Assembly: GCF_004785685.1 (NCBI RefSeq) | Contig: NZ_SRPF01000001.1 | Coordinates: forward strand, 1,140,264 to 1,204,263 | Origin: Marinobacter confluentis | GTDB lineage: Bacteria > Pseudomonadota > Gammaproteobacteria > Pseudomonadales > Oleiphilaceae | DNA length: 64,000 bases | Direction of reading: 5' to 3' | Shown here: positions 9,179 through 18,537 of the stretch, one piece after another | Numbering within the stretch: position 1 is the first letter of the stretch | Layout of the letters: every line of letters starts with the position of its first letter | The notes under the pieces: generated by a model | Database searches by the model: none | What the model was told of the DNA's origin: nothing | What the model saw: only the letters and a program-made list of their open reading frames with translations | Translations under genes and position numbers: made by a program

Positions 9179-9877
9179 CTACCAGCCCATCACCGACTTC
9201 ACAAAGGGAATGGTCAGCTTTCTCTGCGCCTTGAGGGAATTGTCATCCAGTCTGTCCAACACCGCCAGCAATTCCGCCAGGCTTCGCGGCGCACGCCGGA
9301 GAATAAACCCGGCAACTTCTTCAACCAGGACCAGGCCCCGTTGCTCGGCCCGGGCCATCAGAATACGCAGGCGGTCATCGTCCCTGTTCATACCCAGTTG
9401 AACCAGCAAACCATGGCGCAACCGGGACAGAAGATCGGGAAGCTCAAACGGCAGCTCTGCGGGCATATCCGAAAGGGTGATTACCAGTTGCCCGCCCTGG
9501 TCAACAACCCGATTATACAGATGAAAAACCGCCTCTTCCCACTCTGGAAGACCGGCGATGCAGTCCAGATCATCCAGGCAGACCTGTTCATTCAACTCCA
9601 GCCCGTCCAGTGCCTGGGGACCGAAAGGCAAGAATTCCTCGACACTGACACAGACGGCCGAGCGCTGGCTCTGTTCCGCCAGGTGGCACACGGCCTGAAG
9701 CAGATGGCTTTTGCCGGTGTCACGGTCACCACAGACAATGACCGCTGGCGTGGCGCTTCCGGGCATAGTGGCATCACGCAGCCGGCTTGCGGCCGCAGCG
9801 TTGCGCTCACCGTGGAAGTTGTCAAACCGGGCGTCGTCTCTCAGTTTCACACCCAGCGCCAGTTGCCCCCTGTTCAC
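9179..9877 (-). CDS. hda: DnaA inactivator Hda
   Basis: A 232-residue AAA+ protein that works with the DNA-loaded sliding clamp to stimulate ATP hydrolysis by DnaA, limiting re-initiation of replication. QLALGVKL at the N-terminus is the expected clamp-binding segment. RFDNFHGERNAAA, VIVCGDRDTGKSHLL (Walker A), CLDDLDCIAG (Walker B) and FILRRAPRSLAELL near the end match the family. The GTG at 9877 was chosen because it forms a GTGA overlap with the stop of the upstream phosphatidyltransferase gene and has GGAG about 10 nt upstream. An in-frame start 13 codons further up would lie entirely inside that gene. Confidence 0.9.
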   Translation of the reverse strand: MNRGQLALGVKLRDDARFDNFHGERNAAAASRLRDATMPGSATPAVIVCGDRDTGKSHLLQAVCHLAEQSQRSAVCVSVEEFLPFGPQALDGLELNEQVCLDDLDCIAGLPEWEEAVFHLYNRVVDQGGQLVITLSDMPAELPFELPDLLSRLRHGLLVQLGMNRDDDRLRILMARAEQRGLVLVEEVAGFILRRAPRSLAELLAVLDRLDDNSLKAQRKLTIPFVKSVMGW

Positions 9878-10431
9878 GTCCGCACGGCCCTCCAGGCCCT
9901 CATGCCCCACACCCACAAATAATGCGCCCCACTCGCCAGCGTAGACACCGCAACCAGCCAGATACCCACATCAATAACCCACAACTGCATTGGCAGGCCG
10001 GCAAGTAGCACAATGATCGCCAGCGCAACCAACACCTGGACCAGCGTGTTGCACTTACCGGCCAGGCTTGGCTGCATGTCAAACCGCCCAATCCCGTAGT
10101 GGTAGGCCAGGCCTCCGCCGACAATTATAAGGTCTCGCCCCAGTACCAGCCAGAATAGCCAATGGGGCAGAACTCCAGTCAGGGTGAGCATCAGATAGGC
10201 TGAAATCAACAGGGCCTTATCGGCCAGCGGGTCCGCAATGGCCCCCACACGGGTGCGCCAGTCAAATTCCCGGGCAAGAAAACCATCGAAAGCATCCGTG
10301 ACCGCCGCAATGAAGAAAATCACTAGGGCAGCACGGTATTCCATCGACCAGAGGGCTATGGCAAACGGCACCACAAGCAGGATCCGAAGGAACGTCAGTG
10401 CGTTCGGAATCCAGCGCCAGCTCTGTGCCAT
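9874..10431 (-). CDS. CDP-alcohol phosphatidyltransferase family protein
   Basis: A 185-residue integral membrane enzyme with the CDP-alcohol phosphatidyltransferase signature: DAFDGFLAREFDWRTRVG followed by ADPLADK, fitting DGxxAR-x8-Gx3Dx3D. About five or six hydrophobic segments follow. These enzymes transfer a phosphatidyl group from CDP-diacylglycerol to an alcohol in the inner membrane. The sequence is close to PgsA (phosphatidylglycerophosphate synthase), but whether this is the main PgsA or a paralogue cannot be decided here. It overlaps hda by 4 bp. In Pseudomonas, as I recall it, an AI-2E-type permease gene occupies the comparable place near purM and hda. Confidence 0.8.
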   Translation of the reverse strand: MAQSWRWIPNALTFLRILLVVPFAIALWSMEYRAALVIFFIAAVTDAFDGFLAREFDWRTRVGAIADPLADKALLISAYLMLTLTGVLPHWLFWLVLGRDLIIVGGGLAYHYGIGRFDMQPSLAGKCNTLVQVLVALAIIVLLAGLPMQLWVIDVGIWLVAVSTLASGAHYLWVWGMRAWRAVRT

Positions 10432-10462
10432 ACCGTCTCTCCCTGAGGTGCTACTTCACCCG

Positions 10463-11752
10463 CTATTCGGCATCTTCATCCTGAACAACAGGCACCGGCT
10501 GCCAGCGGTAATGAAGCACCTGATACAGGGATTCAAAAGCCTGCTCAGCCTCGTCCTGGCCGGCTAGCAGATTATCGTAGGCAAACATCTGGCCAGAAGA
10601 TGTGTCTGTTCCCGGCGCAATCAGAAATGCTGGAGGTGCCGCGTTTTCCGCTGGCTCAGCCTGCGGACCACTAGCGGTGGTGCTCGCGTCACCGGCTTCG
10701 GTTTCTGCGGGAAGACTGGATACTTCAGCGTCGGAAAGTGGAACGAGGCGTGAATCCAGAGCGATATACCGTTTCAATTGTTCGATTTCGCCCGAGAATG
10801 TAACCCGGATGGTTACCCGGCCATTGCTGGTTGCCGTGGCGCCGGCGCTCTGAACCGGGGACAGGTTTTTCAAAACCCGATTGGCCTGGCCATAGCCTTC
10901 AAGGCCCTCAATGCCGTGAACAACGATGTCCACCTGCGGCGACTCCCCCACATCGCTGCCCGCAACCGCATAACGCTCGGCAAAGGCATCGGCCCAGCGA
11001 CCAACCACGGCATCCGCGAGGGCCTGTGGGCTGGCAGCGGTCACTGATTGCTCAGGCCCCTCCAGCGACATACCATCAAACACCCAGCCAGCGCGCCATT
11101 CACCGCCTGAGCGGCTGACCCGAACCAGTGACATCAGATCGTGGTTAAGATTTTCAGAGGCGGCACGAACGTTTGATGTGAACTGCCCCCAGATATCGGA
11201 CATCAGCTCCCTTCGGCCAGCAAACTCCTCAGGTGGCAGAGTAATGGGAAGGCCCCGATCCTCGGCCGCTCGGGTAAAGGCTTCAAGCCAGGGTGAAGCG
11301 CTCCCTGAATCGCTGCTCTTGTGCAGAAGCGTACGGGAGCCTCCGGACTCAACGGCAATCCAGGCCAGAGTCAACGGGCGGTTGGCGCCCCAGACCGGCG
11401 CATTGACCGAGGCCAGCGCATTGTTGACCCCCACCGCACCAAAGGCCATCCGCAGCCGGTTGCCGTTTTCCTCGGACCGCAAATACTGATAGGACTGTAG
11501 CAGGGATTCGGCGTCGTCCAGCAGTGCCTGCACACCCTCCAGATCAAGCACATCGCTGGAGCCGGATACGCGGACAAACACACGGCCCAGGCCATCGGCG
11601 TAGCCTTGCGCCAGATCATCCGGCTGCGAGCTTGCTACCGGCACTTCCACGGAATAGAGACCGGGCACGGTAACGGCCGATACCGGCCATGCATACAACG
11701 ACATCACCAACAGAAGGGCGGCCGTACGAGCTATTTTATGCGCTATTCCCAT
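10463..11752 (-). CDS. DUF2066 domain-containing secreted protein
   Basis: A 429-residue protein with an N-terminal signal peptide (hydrophobic core about residues 8-25, likely cleavage after PVSA). The mature N-terminal half, starting VPGLYSVEVPVASSQPDDLAQGYADGL, matches DUF2066, found next to purM and hda in many Gammaproteobacteria. Its function is unknown. The C-terminal part has a Thr/Ala/Glu/Pro-rich linker near residues 345-375. The ATG at 11752 gives a proper signal peptide; an in-frame start eight codons upstream is less likely. The gene is divergent from purM across about 200 bp. Confidence 0.8.
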   Translation of the reverse strand: MGIAHKIARTAALLLVMSLYAWPVSAVTVPGLYSVEVPVASSQPDDLAQGYADGLGRVFVRVSGSSDVLDLEGVQALLDDAESLLQSYQYLRSEENGNRLRMAFGAVGVNNALASVNAPVWGANRPLTLAWIAVESGGSRTLLHKSSDSGSASPWLEAFTRAAEDRGLPITLPPEEFAGRRELMSDIWGQFTSNVRAASENLNHDLMSLVRVSRSGGEWRAGWVFDGMSLEGPEQSVTAASPQALADAVVGRWADAFAERYAVAGSDVGESPQVDIVVHGIEGLEGYGQANRVLKNLSPVQSAGATATSNGRVTIRVTFSGEIEQLKRYIALDSRLVPLSDAEVSSLPAETEAGDASTTASGPQAEPAENAAPPAFLIAPGTDTSSGQMFAYDNLLAGQDEAEQAFESLYQVLHYRWQPVPVVQDEDAE

Positions 11753-11955
11753 CGGGGTAATTCCTGAGCCTTGCATGAATCGTCCTGGAAACGGTTTGAA
11801 TGCTGCCTAGGATACACCATGGCCTTTGTTGAAAGTAGCAATCGGGGATTGCGGAAATTCAACAAACAATTGCATTTGGAGCCCCATCCCGCACCTGTTA
11901 AAATCCGCCGCCTGTTTGTTAATCCAATCCCACAGCCCAACTGGTTAGACAGCCC

Positions 11956-13020
11956 ATGAGCGAAGACAAGCCCTCCCTCACCTACCGCGACGCTGGTGTC
12001 GACATAGACGCCGGTAACGAACTCGTCAGCCGCATCAAGGAAACCGCCGCCAGAACCCGCAGGCCGGAAGTCCTCGGCGGCCTGGGTGGCTTCGGTGCCA
12101 TGGTAGCCATACCGCCGGGCTACCGTGAACCGGTCATGGTGTCGGGCACGGATGGGGTCGGAACCAAACTTCGCCTGGCCATGCAGCTTCAGAAGCACGA
12201 CACCATCGGCATTGACCTGGTTGCCATGTGCGTCAACGACCTGGTTGTGGGAGGCGCCGAACCGCTATTCTTCCTGGATTATTACGCCACCGGCAAACTG
12301 AACGTTGATGTTGCCGCTCAGGTTGTTGAGGGCATCGGCCAGGGCTGTGAGCTTGCAGGCTGTGCGCTGGTGGGCGGTGAAACCGCGGAAATGCCGGGGA
12401 TGTACGAAGGCGACGACTATGATCTGGCGGGTTTCTGCGTGGGCATTGCCGAGCGCAGTGAAATTATTGACGGCAGCCGCGTTCAGCCGGGCGACGCACT
12501 GCTGGCCATTGGCTCCTCCGGCCCCCATTCGAACGGCTATTCGCTGATCCGTAAAATCCTGGAAGTCAGCAAAGCGGATCTGGATCAGAAGATCGACGGA
12601 AAGTCTCTGTCGGAGGCTTTGATGGCGCCAACCCGTATTTACGTGAAAAATCTGCTGCAACTGGCGAAAGAGGTAGATGTCCGCGCCCTGTCACACATTA
12701 CCGGTGGCGGCTTGCCCGAGAACATTCCTCGGGTACTGCCAGACGGCACCATCGCCGCGATTGACACGTCCAGCTGGCAACTGCCCTCGGTGTTTGAATG
12801 GCTGAAAAATGCCGGCGGCGTGGCCATTGAGGAGATGTATCGTACCTTTAACTGCGGCATTGGCATGGTTGTCTGTGTTCCCGCCAACCAGAAAGACCTA
12901 GCCCTGGATACCCTTCAGGGGCTGGGAGAAACCGCCTGGCAGGTCGGCCTTGTCGAGGCCGCTGACAACACCGGAACGCCAGCATCTGTGCGCTATGCAC
13001 CGGGGCTTCTGGCCGTATGA
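11956..13020 (+). CDS. purM: Phosphoribosylformylglycinamidine cyclo-ligase (AIR synthase)
   Basis: A 354-residue cytoplasmic enzyme that closes the imidazole ring of AIR with ATP in purine synthesis. Family motifs are intact: [15 protein letters not shown] at the N-terminus, [52 protein letters not shown], and [17 protein letters not shown]. Length is typical. It begins about 200 bp from the divergent DUF2066 gene. Its stop overlaps the start of purN as ATGA, so the two are translationally coupled, as in many Gammaproteobacteria. Confidence 0.96.
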   Translation: MSEDKPSLTYRDAGVDIDAGNELVSRIKETAARTRRPEVLGGLGGFGAMVAIPPGYREPVMVSGTDGVGTKLRLAMQLQKHDTIGIDLVAMCVNDLVVGGAEPLFFLDYYATGKLNVDVAAQVVEGIGQGCELAGCALVGGETAEMPGMYEGDDYDLAGFCVGIAERSEIIDGSRVQPGDALLAIGSSGPHSNGYSLIRKILEVSKADLDQKIDGKSLSEALMAPTRIYVKNLLQLAKEVDVRALSHITGGGLPENIPRVLPDGTIAAIDTSSWQLPSVFEWLKNAGGVAIEEMYRTFNCGIGMVVCVPANQKDLALDTLQGLGETAWQVGLVEAADNTGTPASVRYAPGLLAV

Positions 13021-13697
13021 AGGCAGATCCGGTAGACGCACCGCGCATTCTGATTCTGGCCTCTGGCGCCGGCACCAACGTGCAGGCGCTGATTGACGCC
13101 AGCAAGGAAAGGGATTTCCCCGGCAAAATCGTGGCCGTTGGCTGCAACCGCCCCAACGCCTTTGCCCTGGAGCGCGCCGCCCAGGCCAACATTGAGCATT
13201 TTACGGTAGACCACACCCGCTTTGGCTCACGGGAAGAGTTCGACGGTATGCTGATGGCTGAAATTCGCCGTCGCAATCCCGACCTGATCCTGCTGGCAGG
13301 TTTCATGCGCATTCTGACCACCGATTTCGTGCGGGCGCTGAGGGGCACACTGCTTAACGTACATCCGTCACTGCTGCCGAAATACACCGGCCTGAATACT
13401 CACCAGCGCGCGCTGGACGCCGGGGATGCGGAGCACGGTACGTCGATTCACTTTGTGACTGAAGAACTGGACGGCGGCCCCGTTATCGCACAGGCACAGG
13501 TAAACGTATCAAAAGACGATACGGCCGAGACCCTGGCGGAGAAAGTCCAGGCGAAGGAACATCTGCTCTATCCGATCGTTATGCGCTGGTTTTGCGAAGG
13601 ACGCATTCAGCTTGGTACGGACTACGTGATGTTCGACGGCCAGCCACTGAATCAACCCCTGGTTCTCCCTGACGAGCCGGAAACATCGGGTGCCTGA
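13017..13697 (+). CDS. purN: Phosphoribosylglycinamide formyltransferase
   Basis: A 226-residue enzyme that transfers the formyl group of 10-formyltetrahydrofolate to GAR in purine synthesis. Seen in order: [17 protein letters not shown] (phosphate loop), [31 protein letters not shown] with the catalytic His, and [19 protein letters not shown] with the catalytic Asp. It overlaps purM by 4 bp. The last 20 residues are a short tail beyond the compact enzyme. About 100 bp separate it from the next gene; no clear terminator is seen there. Confidence 0.95.
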   Translation: MKADPVDAPRILILASGAGTNVQALIDASKERDFPGKIVAVGCNRPNAFALERAAQANIEHFTVDHTRFGSREEFDGMLMAEIRRRNPDLILLAGFMRILTTDFVRALRGTLLNVHPSLLPKYTGLNTHQRALDAGDAEHGTSIHFVTEELDGGPVIAQAQVNVSKDDTAETLAEKVQAKEHLLYPIVMRWFCEGRIQLGTDYVMFDGQPLNQPLVLPDEPETSGA

Positions 13698-13796
13698 TTA
13701 AACATATCGTCATCGTTCGGGTGTGCCGCACACGGTATGCTGCTCGTATAGAAAGCGGTATTTAAAGTATCTGCGACTTCGGGATGGACACTTACG

Positions 13797-14564
13797 ATGA
13801 CAAAACACCCGCTTACCGTATCGGCCAGAGGGCTTCTGCTGGCAGCAATGGTCGGCATTTCCCCGGCCTATGGCGCCGAGTCCGAGCCGACATCCGGATC
13901 TGAACCTGCCAGGGCCGATACGACTCCGCTGCTACCCCTGGAAGTGAGCTACAACGCGTCCATGGAAAAGGGCGTAACGCTGAACGGCGACGCCCGCAGG
14001 CGACTGAGGGAAAAGGGCGACGGTACCTGGGAATACCGCACCGATGTGGATTCATTTATTGCGGATATTGATGAATCCCTGATATTCCGCTGGGAAAACG
14101 GTCGGGTAGTCCCACTTCGCTACCGCTATAGCCTGTCCGGCTTCCTCATCAAGGATCGCAAACAGGTCATCGATTTCGACTGGGAAAAGCGGGTTGCCAC
14201 TGGGCACCATCGCGGCGACAAATTCTCGCTACCGCTGGAGGACGGCGCCCTGGACCCCATGGGTTATCAGCTCCAGCTGCGTAAAGATATCAAGGAAGGT
14301 AAGCGTGAAATGACCTACCGGGTCATCGACAAGGGCGACTATGACACCGACCGGTTTGCGGTAATTGACGAGGAAACCCTGAATCGCAGGGGTGAGCAGG
14401 TCGCCACTCTGAAAGCCGAAAAAGTGCGGGACAGCGACAGCAAACGCAAAACCCTTATGTGGTTTGCTACCGACCAGGACTACCTGCTGGTTAGGCTGCT
14501 GCAGGTAGAGCCGGACGGCAGCGAATACGAAATCACCATCGACGAAGCCCAGTTCAACGACTGA
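13797..14564 (+). CDS. DUF3108 domain-containing periplasmic protein
   Basis: A 255-residue secreted protein with a signal peptide (hydrophobic residues about 10-25, cleavage near AYGA). The mature part contains the beta-rich DUF3108 pattern: PLEVSYNASMEKGVTLNGDARR, FSLPLEDGALDPMGYQLQLR and DQDYLLVRLLQVEPDGSEYEI. The family is common next to purN in Gammaproteobacteria and has no assigned role. Its stop overlaps the stop region of the convergent avtA gene by 11 bp, leaving no space for a separate terminator. Confidence 0.8.
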   Translation: MTKHPLTVSARGLLLAAMVGISPAYGAESEPTSGSEPARADTTPLLPLEVSYNASMEKGVTLNGDARRRLREKGDGTWEYRTDVDSFIADIDESLIFRWENGRVVPLRYRYSLSGFLIKDRKQVIDFDWEKRVATGHHRGDKFSLPLEDGALDPMGYQLQLRKDIKEGKREMTYRVIDKGDYDTDRFAVIDEETLNRRGEQVATLKAEKVRDSDSKRKTLMWFATDQDYLLVRLLQVEPDGSEYEITIDEAQFND

Positions 14565-15813
14565 GCGACTTTACCTCGTCCGCGATGATTCGCAGACCCT
14601 CGGCCACCCGGTCATCGTCCTGGGAATAGGTAACCCGCAGGCATTCATGACGGTGCTTCCAGCCGTCTTCCGGCAGACCCGGAAAGAAGTAGTGCCCTGA
14701 GACTACCAGCACTCCCCTCGCCTTCAACCGCTGGTAAAGCTCCAGACTGGTGATCGGAAGGTCCGGGAACCAGATCCACAGGAACATGGCGCCTTCCGGT
14801 TTATGGACGTACCAGCGGCAGGCGTCTTCGCCCATGGCTTCCCGGAATACATTAACGGCTTTCTCCATCTTCGCCCGGTAGAACGGGCAGACCACTTCCC
14901 GGCTCAGGGAAAGGATTTCACCAGACTTAACCAGCGGCTCGGCCAGCATGGCGCCAAAGCTGCCCGTGGCCAGGTTCATGATCGCGTTGATACTTGAAAG
15001 CGCCTTGATGACCGGTTCCGAGGCAATCACGATCCCCGTTCTGGCGGCAGGCAGGCCCAGCTTGGACAGACTCAGGCAAAGGATAATCTGATCGTTCCAG
15101 TGGGGCGTGGCGTCCACGAACATCAGGCTGGGGAAAGGCGTGCCGTAGGCGCCATCGACGATCAGCGGAATATCGTGCTGCCGGGCCAGGGCTTCCAGCC
15201 GGTTCAGCTCTTCATCCGTGATCACATTGCCAGTGGGGTTGGTGGGCCGGGACACGCAGATAGCGCCGGTCTCCCCGGTCACTTCCACGGCATCAAAATC
15301 CACGCGGTATTTGAATTCATGGGCGTCGGTAAACGAGATATCCGGCTGGACCGCCCGGAACAGGTCGGGCTCGATACCAGCGTCGGCATAACCGATGTAT
15401 TCCGGCGCCAGCGGCAGCAGAATGTGCTTGCGATGGCCGTCGCCATAGCTGCCGCCAAACATGTTGAACAGCATGAAGAACGCCGCCTGGCTGCCGTTGG
15501 TTAGGGCAATGTTTTCCGGCTTCAGTCCCCAGTCGTATTCCCGGTTCAGCAGGTCTACCAGTGAGGCAATAAACTGCTTCTCCCCCTGGGGCGGATCGTA
15601 GATTCCCACCAGTCTGCGGGTATCGCCGTCACTGCGACTCATGTCGCCAAGTATCTTCTGCACCCGCTGCTGGATTTCCGGAATGTGGCCGGGATTGCCC
15701 CCGCCCATCATGATCATGTCATCGCCGGAGGCCAGGGCGTTGCCAAGGTCGTCCATCAGTGAGGTGATGCCGGAATCGGCGGTAAACTTCTGGCCGAAAG
15801 AGGAGAATTTCAT
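14554..15813 (-). CDS. avtA: Valine--pyruvate aminotransferase
   Basis: A 419-residue PLP-dependent class I/II aminotransferase. The N-terminus (SSFGQKFTADSGITSLMDDLG and MIMMGGGNPGHIPEI) is characteristic of AvtA. CVSRPTNPTGNVITDEEL, PLIVDGAYGTPFP and LSLSKLGLPAARTGIV contain the substrate-arm Asn, the PLP-ring Asp and the Schiff-base lysine. It interconverts valine and 2-oxoisovalerate using pyruvate/alanine. It starts 1 bp from the yjaG stop, so yjaG and avtA are probably one transcript. The 3' ends of avtA and the DUF3108 gene overlap on opposite strands. Confidence 0.9.
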   Translation of the reverse strand: MKFSSFGQKFTADSGITSLMDDLGNALASGDDMIMMGGGNPGHIPEIQQRVQKILGDMSRSDGDTRRLVGIYDPPQGEKQFIASLVDLLNREYDWGLKPENIALTNGSQAAFFMLFNMFGGSYGDGHRKHILLPLAPEYIGYADAGIEPDLFRAVQPDISFTDAHEFKYRVDFDAVEVTGETGAICVSRPTNPTGNVITDEELNRLEALARQHDIPLIVDGAYGTPFPSLMFVDATPHWNDQIILCLSLSKLGLPAARTGIVIASEPVIKALSSINAIMNLATGSFGAMLAEPLVKSGEILSLSREVVCPFYRAKMEKAVNVFREAMGEDACRWYVHKPEGAMFLWIWFPDLPITSLELYQRLKARGVLVVSGHYFFPGLPEDGWKHRHECLRVTYSQDDDRVAEGLRIIADEVKSLSR

Positions 15814-15814
15814 A

Positions 15815-16414
15815 TCAGTCGCTCAGAGATATACCGAGATTGCTGACGCCGTCGTTGGCCGCATCGGTTCGAATTCTTTCTACAAACTGTGCCGTTGGTG
15901 TGCGCTGGCGCTTGAAGGACAGCACCAGTTCCCGTTGGAAGACCTTATCTTCTTTCATCAGGGGGTGCACTTCCAGAAGCCGTACCAGTTCGTCTTCGTC
16001 CAGGTCCTCGCCTTCGGACAGCTCGATAAAATTCATCACCGTGGCGGTGGCCATCTGGGAGGCATCGGTTGCCCGGTGTTTTGTCGGGTTCAGTCGGTTC
16101 AGCAGAGCCTGCTCCAGTAGCTGGCAAAAATCGAAGGCGGGGTAGACGCCATAGGCATCGTAAGCATTCACATCCGGGGACAGGCTTTCCAGTTTGGCCA
16201 ACAACTGGGGAATGGCTGCCTCGGTAGTGTCTTTCTGCAGCATCTCCCAACCCAGGTCCAGCAACTGGCGCATCTTGGCGCCGGTTTTCAGGCCCACGGC
16301 GTCTGCGAACAGGGCGTAGTTGGGAAATGAACGCTCAGCCAACGCCATCAGGAAGGTGAACTCGCGCCACCCCTGCAGTTGGGATACGGCTTTCAGAAAC
16401 TGATTGGCGTTCAC
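15815..16414 (-). CDS. yjaG: YjaG family protein (DUF416)
   Basis: A 199-residue soluble helical protein matching YjaG/DUF416, seen from GWREFTFLMALAERSFPNYALF, NAYDAYGVYPAFDFCQLLEQAL, TVMNFIELSEGEDLDEDEL and HPLMKEDKVFQRELV. The function is unknown. It lies between dcd (30 bp upstream) and avtA (1 bp downstream), all on the minus strand. No signal peptide, membrane segment or catalytic motif is visible. Confidence 0.8.
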   Translation of the reverse strand: MNANQFLKAVSQLQGWREFTFLMALAERSFPNYALFADAVGLKTGAKMRQLLDLGWEMLQKDTTEAAIPQLLAKLESLSPDVNAYDAYGVYPAFDFCQLLEQALLNRLNPTKHRATDASQMATATVMNFIELSEGEDLDEDELVRLLEVHPLMKEDKVFQRELVLSFKRQRTPTAQFVERIRTDAANDGVSNLGISLSD

Positions 16415-16444
16415 GTCAGCGTGCCTTTGCTCATGTGCATGGCC

Positions 16445-17011
16445 TTAAGTGCGGGGAAGCGTCACGCCTGTCTGGCCGAAATACTTGCCGCCGCGGTCTT
16501 TGTAACTGGTTCCGCAGATTTCATCAGACTCGAAGAACAGCATCTGGGCCACGCCTTCGTTGGCGTAGATCTTGGCCGGCAGGTTGGTGGTGTTGGAAAA
16601 CTCCAGGGTAACCTGCCCTTCCCATTCCGGCTCCAGCGGGGTGACGTTGACGATGATGCCGCAGCGGGCATAGGTGGACTTGCCCAGGCAGATGGTCAGT
16701 ACGCTGCGGGGTATGCGGAAGTACTCCACGGTGCGAGCCAGCGCGAAGGAATTCGGCGGGATGATGCAGACGTCGCCGGTGTAGTTCACAAAGCTGTTTT
16801 CGTCGAAGTTTTTGGGGTCGACGGTGGCGCTGTGGACGTTGGTGAAAATCTTGAATTCGTTGCTGCAGCGAACGTCGTAGCCGTAGCTCGATGTGCCGTA
16901 ACTGATGACCCGGCCTTTTTCGTTTTCGCGGACCTGGTCAAACTCGAAGGGTTCGATCATTCCCTGTTCCTGGGACATCCGGCGGATCCAGTGGTCGGAT
17001 TTGATGCTCAT
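16445..17011 (-). CDS. dcd: dCTP deaminase
   Basis: A 188-residue trimeric cytoplasmic enzyme that deaminates dCTP to dUTP, the main source of dUMP for thymidylate in enteric bacteria. Conserved segments include [10 protein letters not shown] at the N-terminus, [58 protein letters not shown] (arginine and catalytic glutamate region), and [19 protein letters not shown]. Length is normal. The palindromic element at 17117-17224 and the 3' end of apbC lie upstream. Confidence 0.95.
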   Translation of the reverse strand: MSIKSDHWIRRMSQEQGMIEPFEFDQVRENEKGRVISYGTSSYGYDVRCSNEFKIFTNVHSATVDPKNFDENSFVNYTGDVCIIPPNSFALARTVEYFRIPRSVLTICLGKSTYARCGIIVNVTPLEPEWEGQVTLEFSNTTNLPAKIYANEGVAQMLFFESDEICGTSYKDRGGKYFGQTGVTLPRT

Positions 17012-17116
17012 GGGTGGTGTCTCGTTTCGGTCTGGAAAAGTGGGCGTAGTTTACCTGCTCGGTGGGATGGTGTCGAAGCTTTGCCGGCCTTCTATTTGAC
17101 CTTTAACTCGGGGGCT

Positions 17117-17224
17117 GCGGCTACAGACAGGCCCCGTTCAAAACACGCCGTACATACGTCCCTGTAGGCTTGAGAAAAACATCCATGTTTTTCACAGTTT
17201 TGAACGGGGCCTGTCTGCAGCCGC
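17117..17224 (-). repeat. Long intergenic palindromic element, copy 1
   Basis: Two 28-nt arms (17117-17144 and 17197-17224) pair at 27 of 28 positions around a 52-nt core. Read on the minus strand, the core begins TGTG and ends GCGT. It contains a small hairpin (AAAAACAT-GG-ATGTTTTT) followed by CAAGC and ACAGGGACGT. The inner arm ends are AAAC and GTTT. A second element with different arms but the same core blocks lies at 36358-36471. It sits 66 bp after the apbC stop and about 105 bp before the dcd start, in the longest gene-free stretch of the window (17012-17289). It carries no ORF. Confidence 0.85.
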
Positions 17225-17289
17225 GATCAGGCTTTTGCCGGCGCTCTCACCTTGAAGTGTTTAATCGCAGTGATTGGCGCTCGTTAGCC

Positions 17290-18390
17290 CTAGTGTTCTG
17301 TGACAGACATGCTTGAGATAGAGCCGGTCAGGTTTCTCTCACGGGTGGACAGCTCCGCACTCACCCGCCTCGCAATGTCCTTGTAGCGCCTGGAAACCTC
17401 TGAATCGGGTTCTGCCACCACTGACGGGTTGCCGCCATCTGTTTGCTCGCGAATGGTCATATGCAATGGCAATTGGCCAAGCAAGGTCGTGTCGTATTCT
17501 TCGGCGATGCGCGCGCCGCCTTCCTGGCCGAACAGGTGTTCTTCGTGGCCGCAGTTGCTGCAGATATGCACGCTCATGTTTTCGACTACACCCAGCACCG
17601 GGATTTCGACCTTGCGGAACATCTCGATGCCTTTTTTGCCGTCCAGCAGGGCGATGTCCTGGGGCGTGGTGACGATGACGGCGCCGGTGACCGGGACTTT
17701 CTGGGCGATAGTGAGCTGGATGTCGCCGGTGCCCGGAGGCATATCCAGGATCAGGTAGTCCAGTTCGTTCCACAGGGTCTGTTGCAGCAGTTGCATCACC
17801 GCGCCGCTGACCATGGGGCCGCGCCAGACCATGGGGGTTTTGTCGGTGACCACGAAGGCCATGGAGTTGGCCTGCAGGCCGTGGGCTTCCATGGGCACGA
17901 AGTATTTCTGTTCCCGGGTTTCCGGGCGTTTGCCCTGGGGTACGCCCAGCATCATGCCGATGCTGGGGCCATAGATGTCGGCGTCCAGAATGCCTACGCG
18001 GGCGCCCTCTGCTTGCAAAGCCAGGGCGAGGTTGACGGCGGTGGTGGATTTGCCCACGCCGCCTTTGCCGGAAGCCACGGCGATGATGTTCTTCACGCCA
18101 GGTACGGAGGCGATGTCTTTCTGGCCTTTGTGGGAATGGATGCGCTGGCTGACCTTCACATCCAAGCTTTCCACGCCGTCAATACCATCAATGGCGTTGC
18201 TGACGAGCTCTCTGACCGCCCCGGCAATGCCTTTTGAGGCGTAAGGTATTTCGATGGATACGGTGACTTTACCGGCTTCATCGGCGCTGAGGGATTTCAC
18301 CGCACCCAGTTCGTATAAATCCTTGTTCAGGTAGGGATCCCGGTACTGTTTTACGGCCAGTTCTAGAGCCTGCTGGGAAATCTGGGTCAT
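17290..18390 (-). CDS. apbC: Iron-sulfur cluster carrier ATPase ApbC (Mrp)
   Basis: A 366-residue P-loop ATPase that carries and transfers [4Fe-4S] clusters in the cytoplasm. An N-terminal DUF59/MIP18-like domain covers about residues 1-85. The nucleotide-binding part starts with NIIAVASGKGGVGKSTTAVN near residue 100. LILDMPPGTGDIQLT is the Walker B region, and CSNCG near residue 275 supplies the cluster-binding CxxC. The ATG at 18390 is preferred over an in-frame start ten codons upstream. It is divergent from metG, the usual arrangement in Gammaproteobacteria. Confidence 0.92.
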   Translation of the reverse strand: MTQISQQALELAVKQYRDPYLNKDLYELGAVKSLSADEAGKVTVSIEIPYASKGIAGAVRELVSNAIDGIDGVESLDVKVSQRIHSHKGQKDIASVPGVKNIIAVASGKGGVGKSTTAVNLALALQAEGARVGILDADIYGPSIGMMLGVPQGKRPETREQKYFVPMEAHGLQANSMAFVVTDKTPMVWRGPMVSGAVMQLLQQTLWNELDYLILDMPPGTGDIQLTIAQKVPVTGAVIVTTPQDIALLDGKKGIEMFRKVEIPVLGVVENMSVHICSNCGHEEHLFGQEGGARIAEEYDTTLLGQLPLHMTIREQTDGGNPSVVAEPDSEVSRRYKDIARRVSAELSTRERNLTGSISSMSVTEH

Positions 18391-18537
18391 TGGAATCTCC
18401 GGAATAGGATGTTCCGGCACTCAAATGTGGCCGGAACCGGGTGTTTCGGATGAAAAATATCTGCTCGGAAGGTATCATCTGTGCCCGTTTCTGGCCATAT
18501 GCCCCCAATCCTTACGAATGAAGGTTCGGACGATAAC

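Noticed and set aside
17117..17224. Integron attC site
   Set aside because: The arms are long and nearly perfectly paired. The AAAC/GTTT ends are at the core rather than at the outer ends with RYYYAAC/GTTRRRY, and no integrase or cassette array is present.
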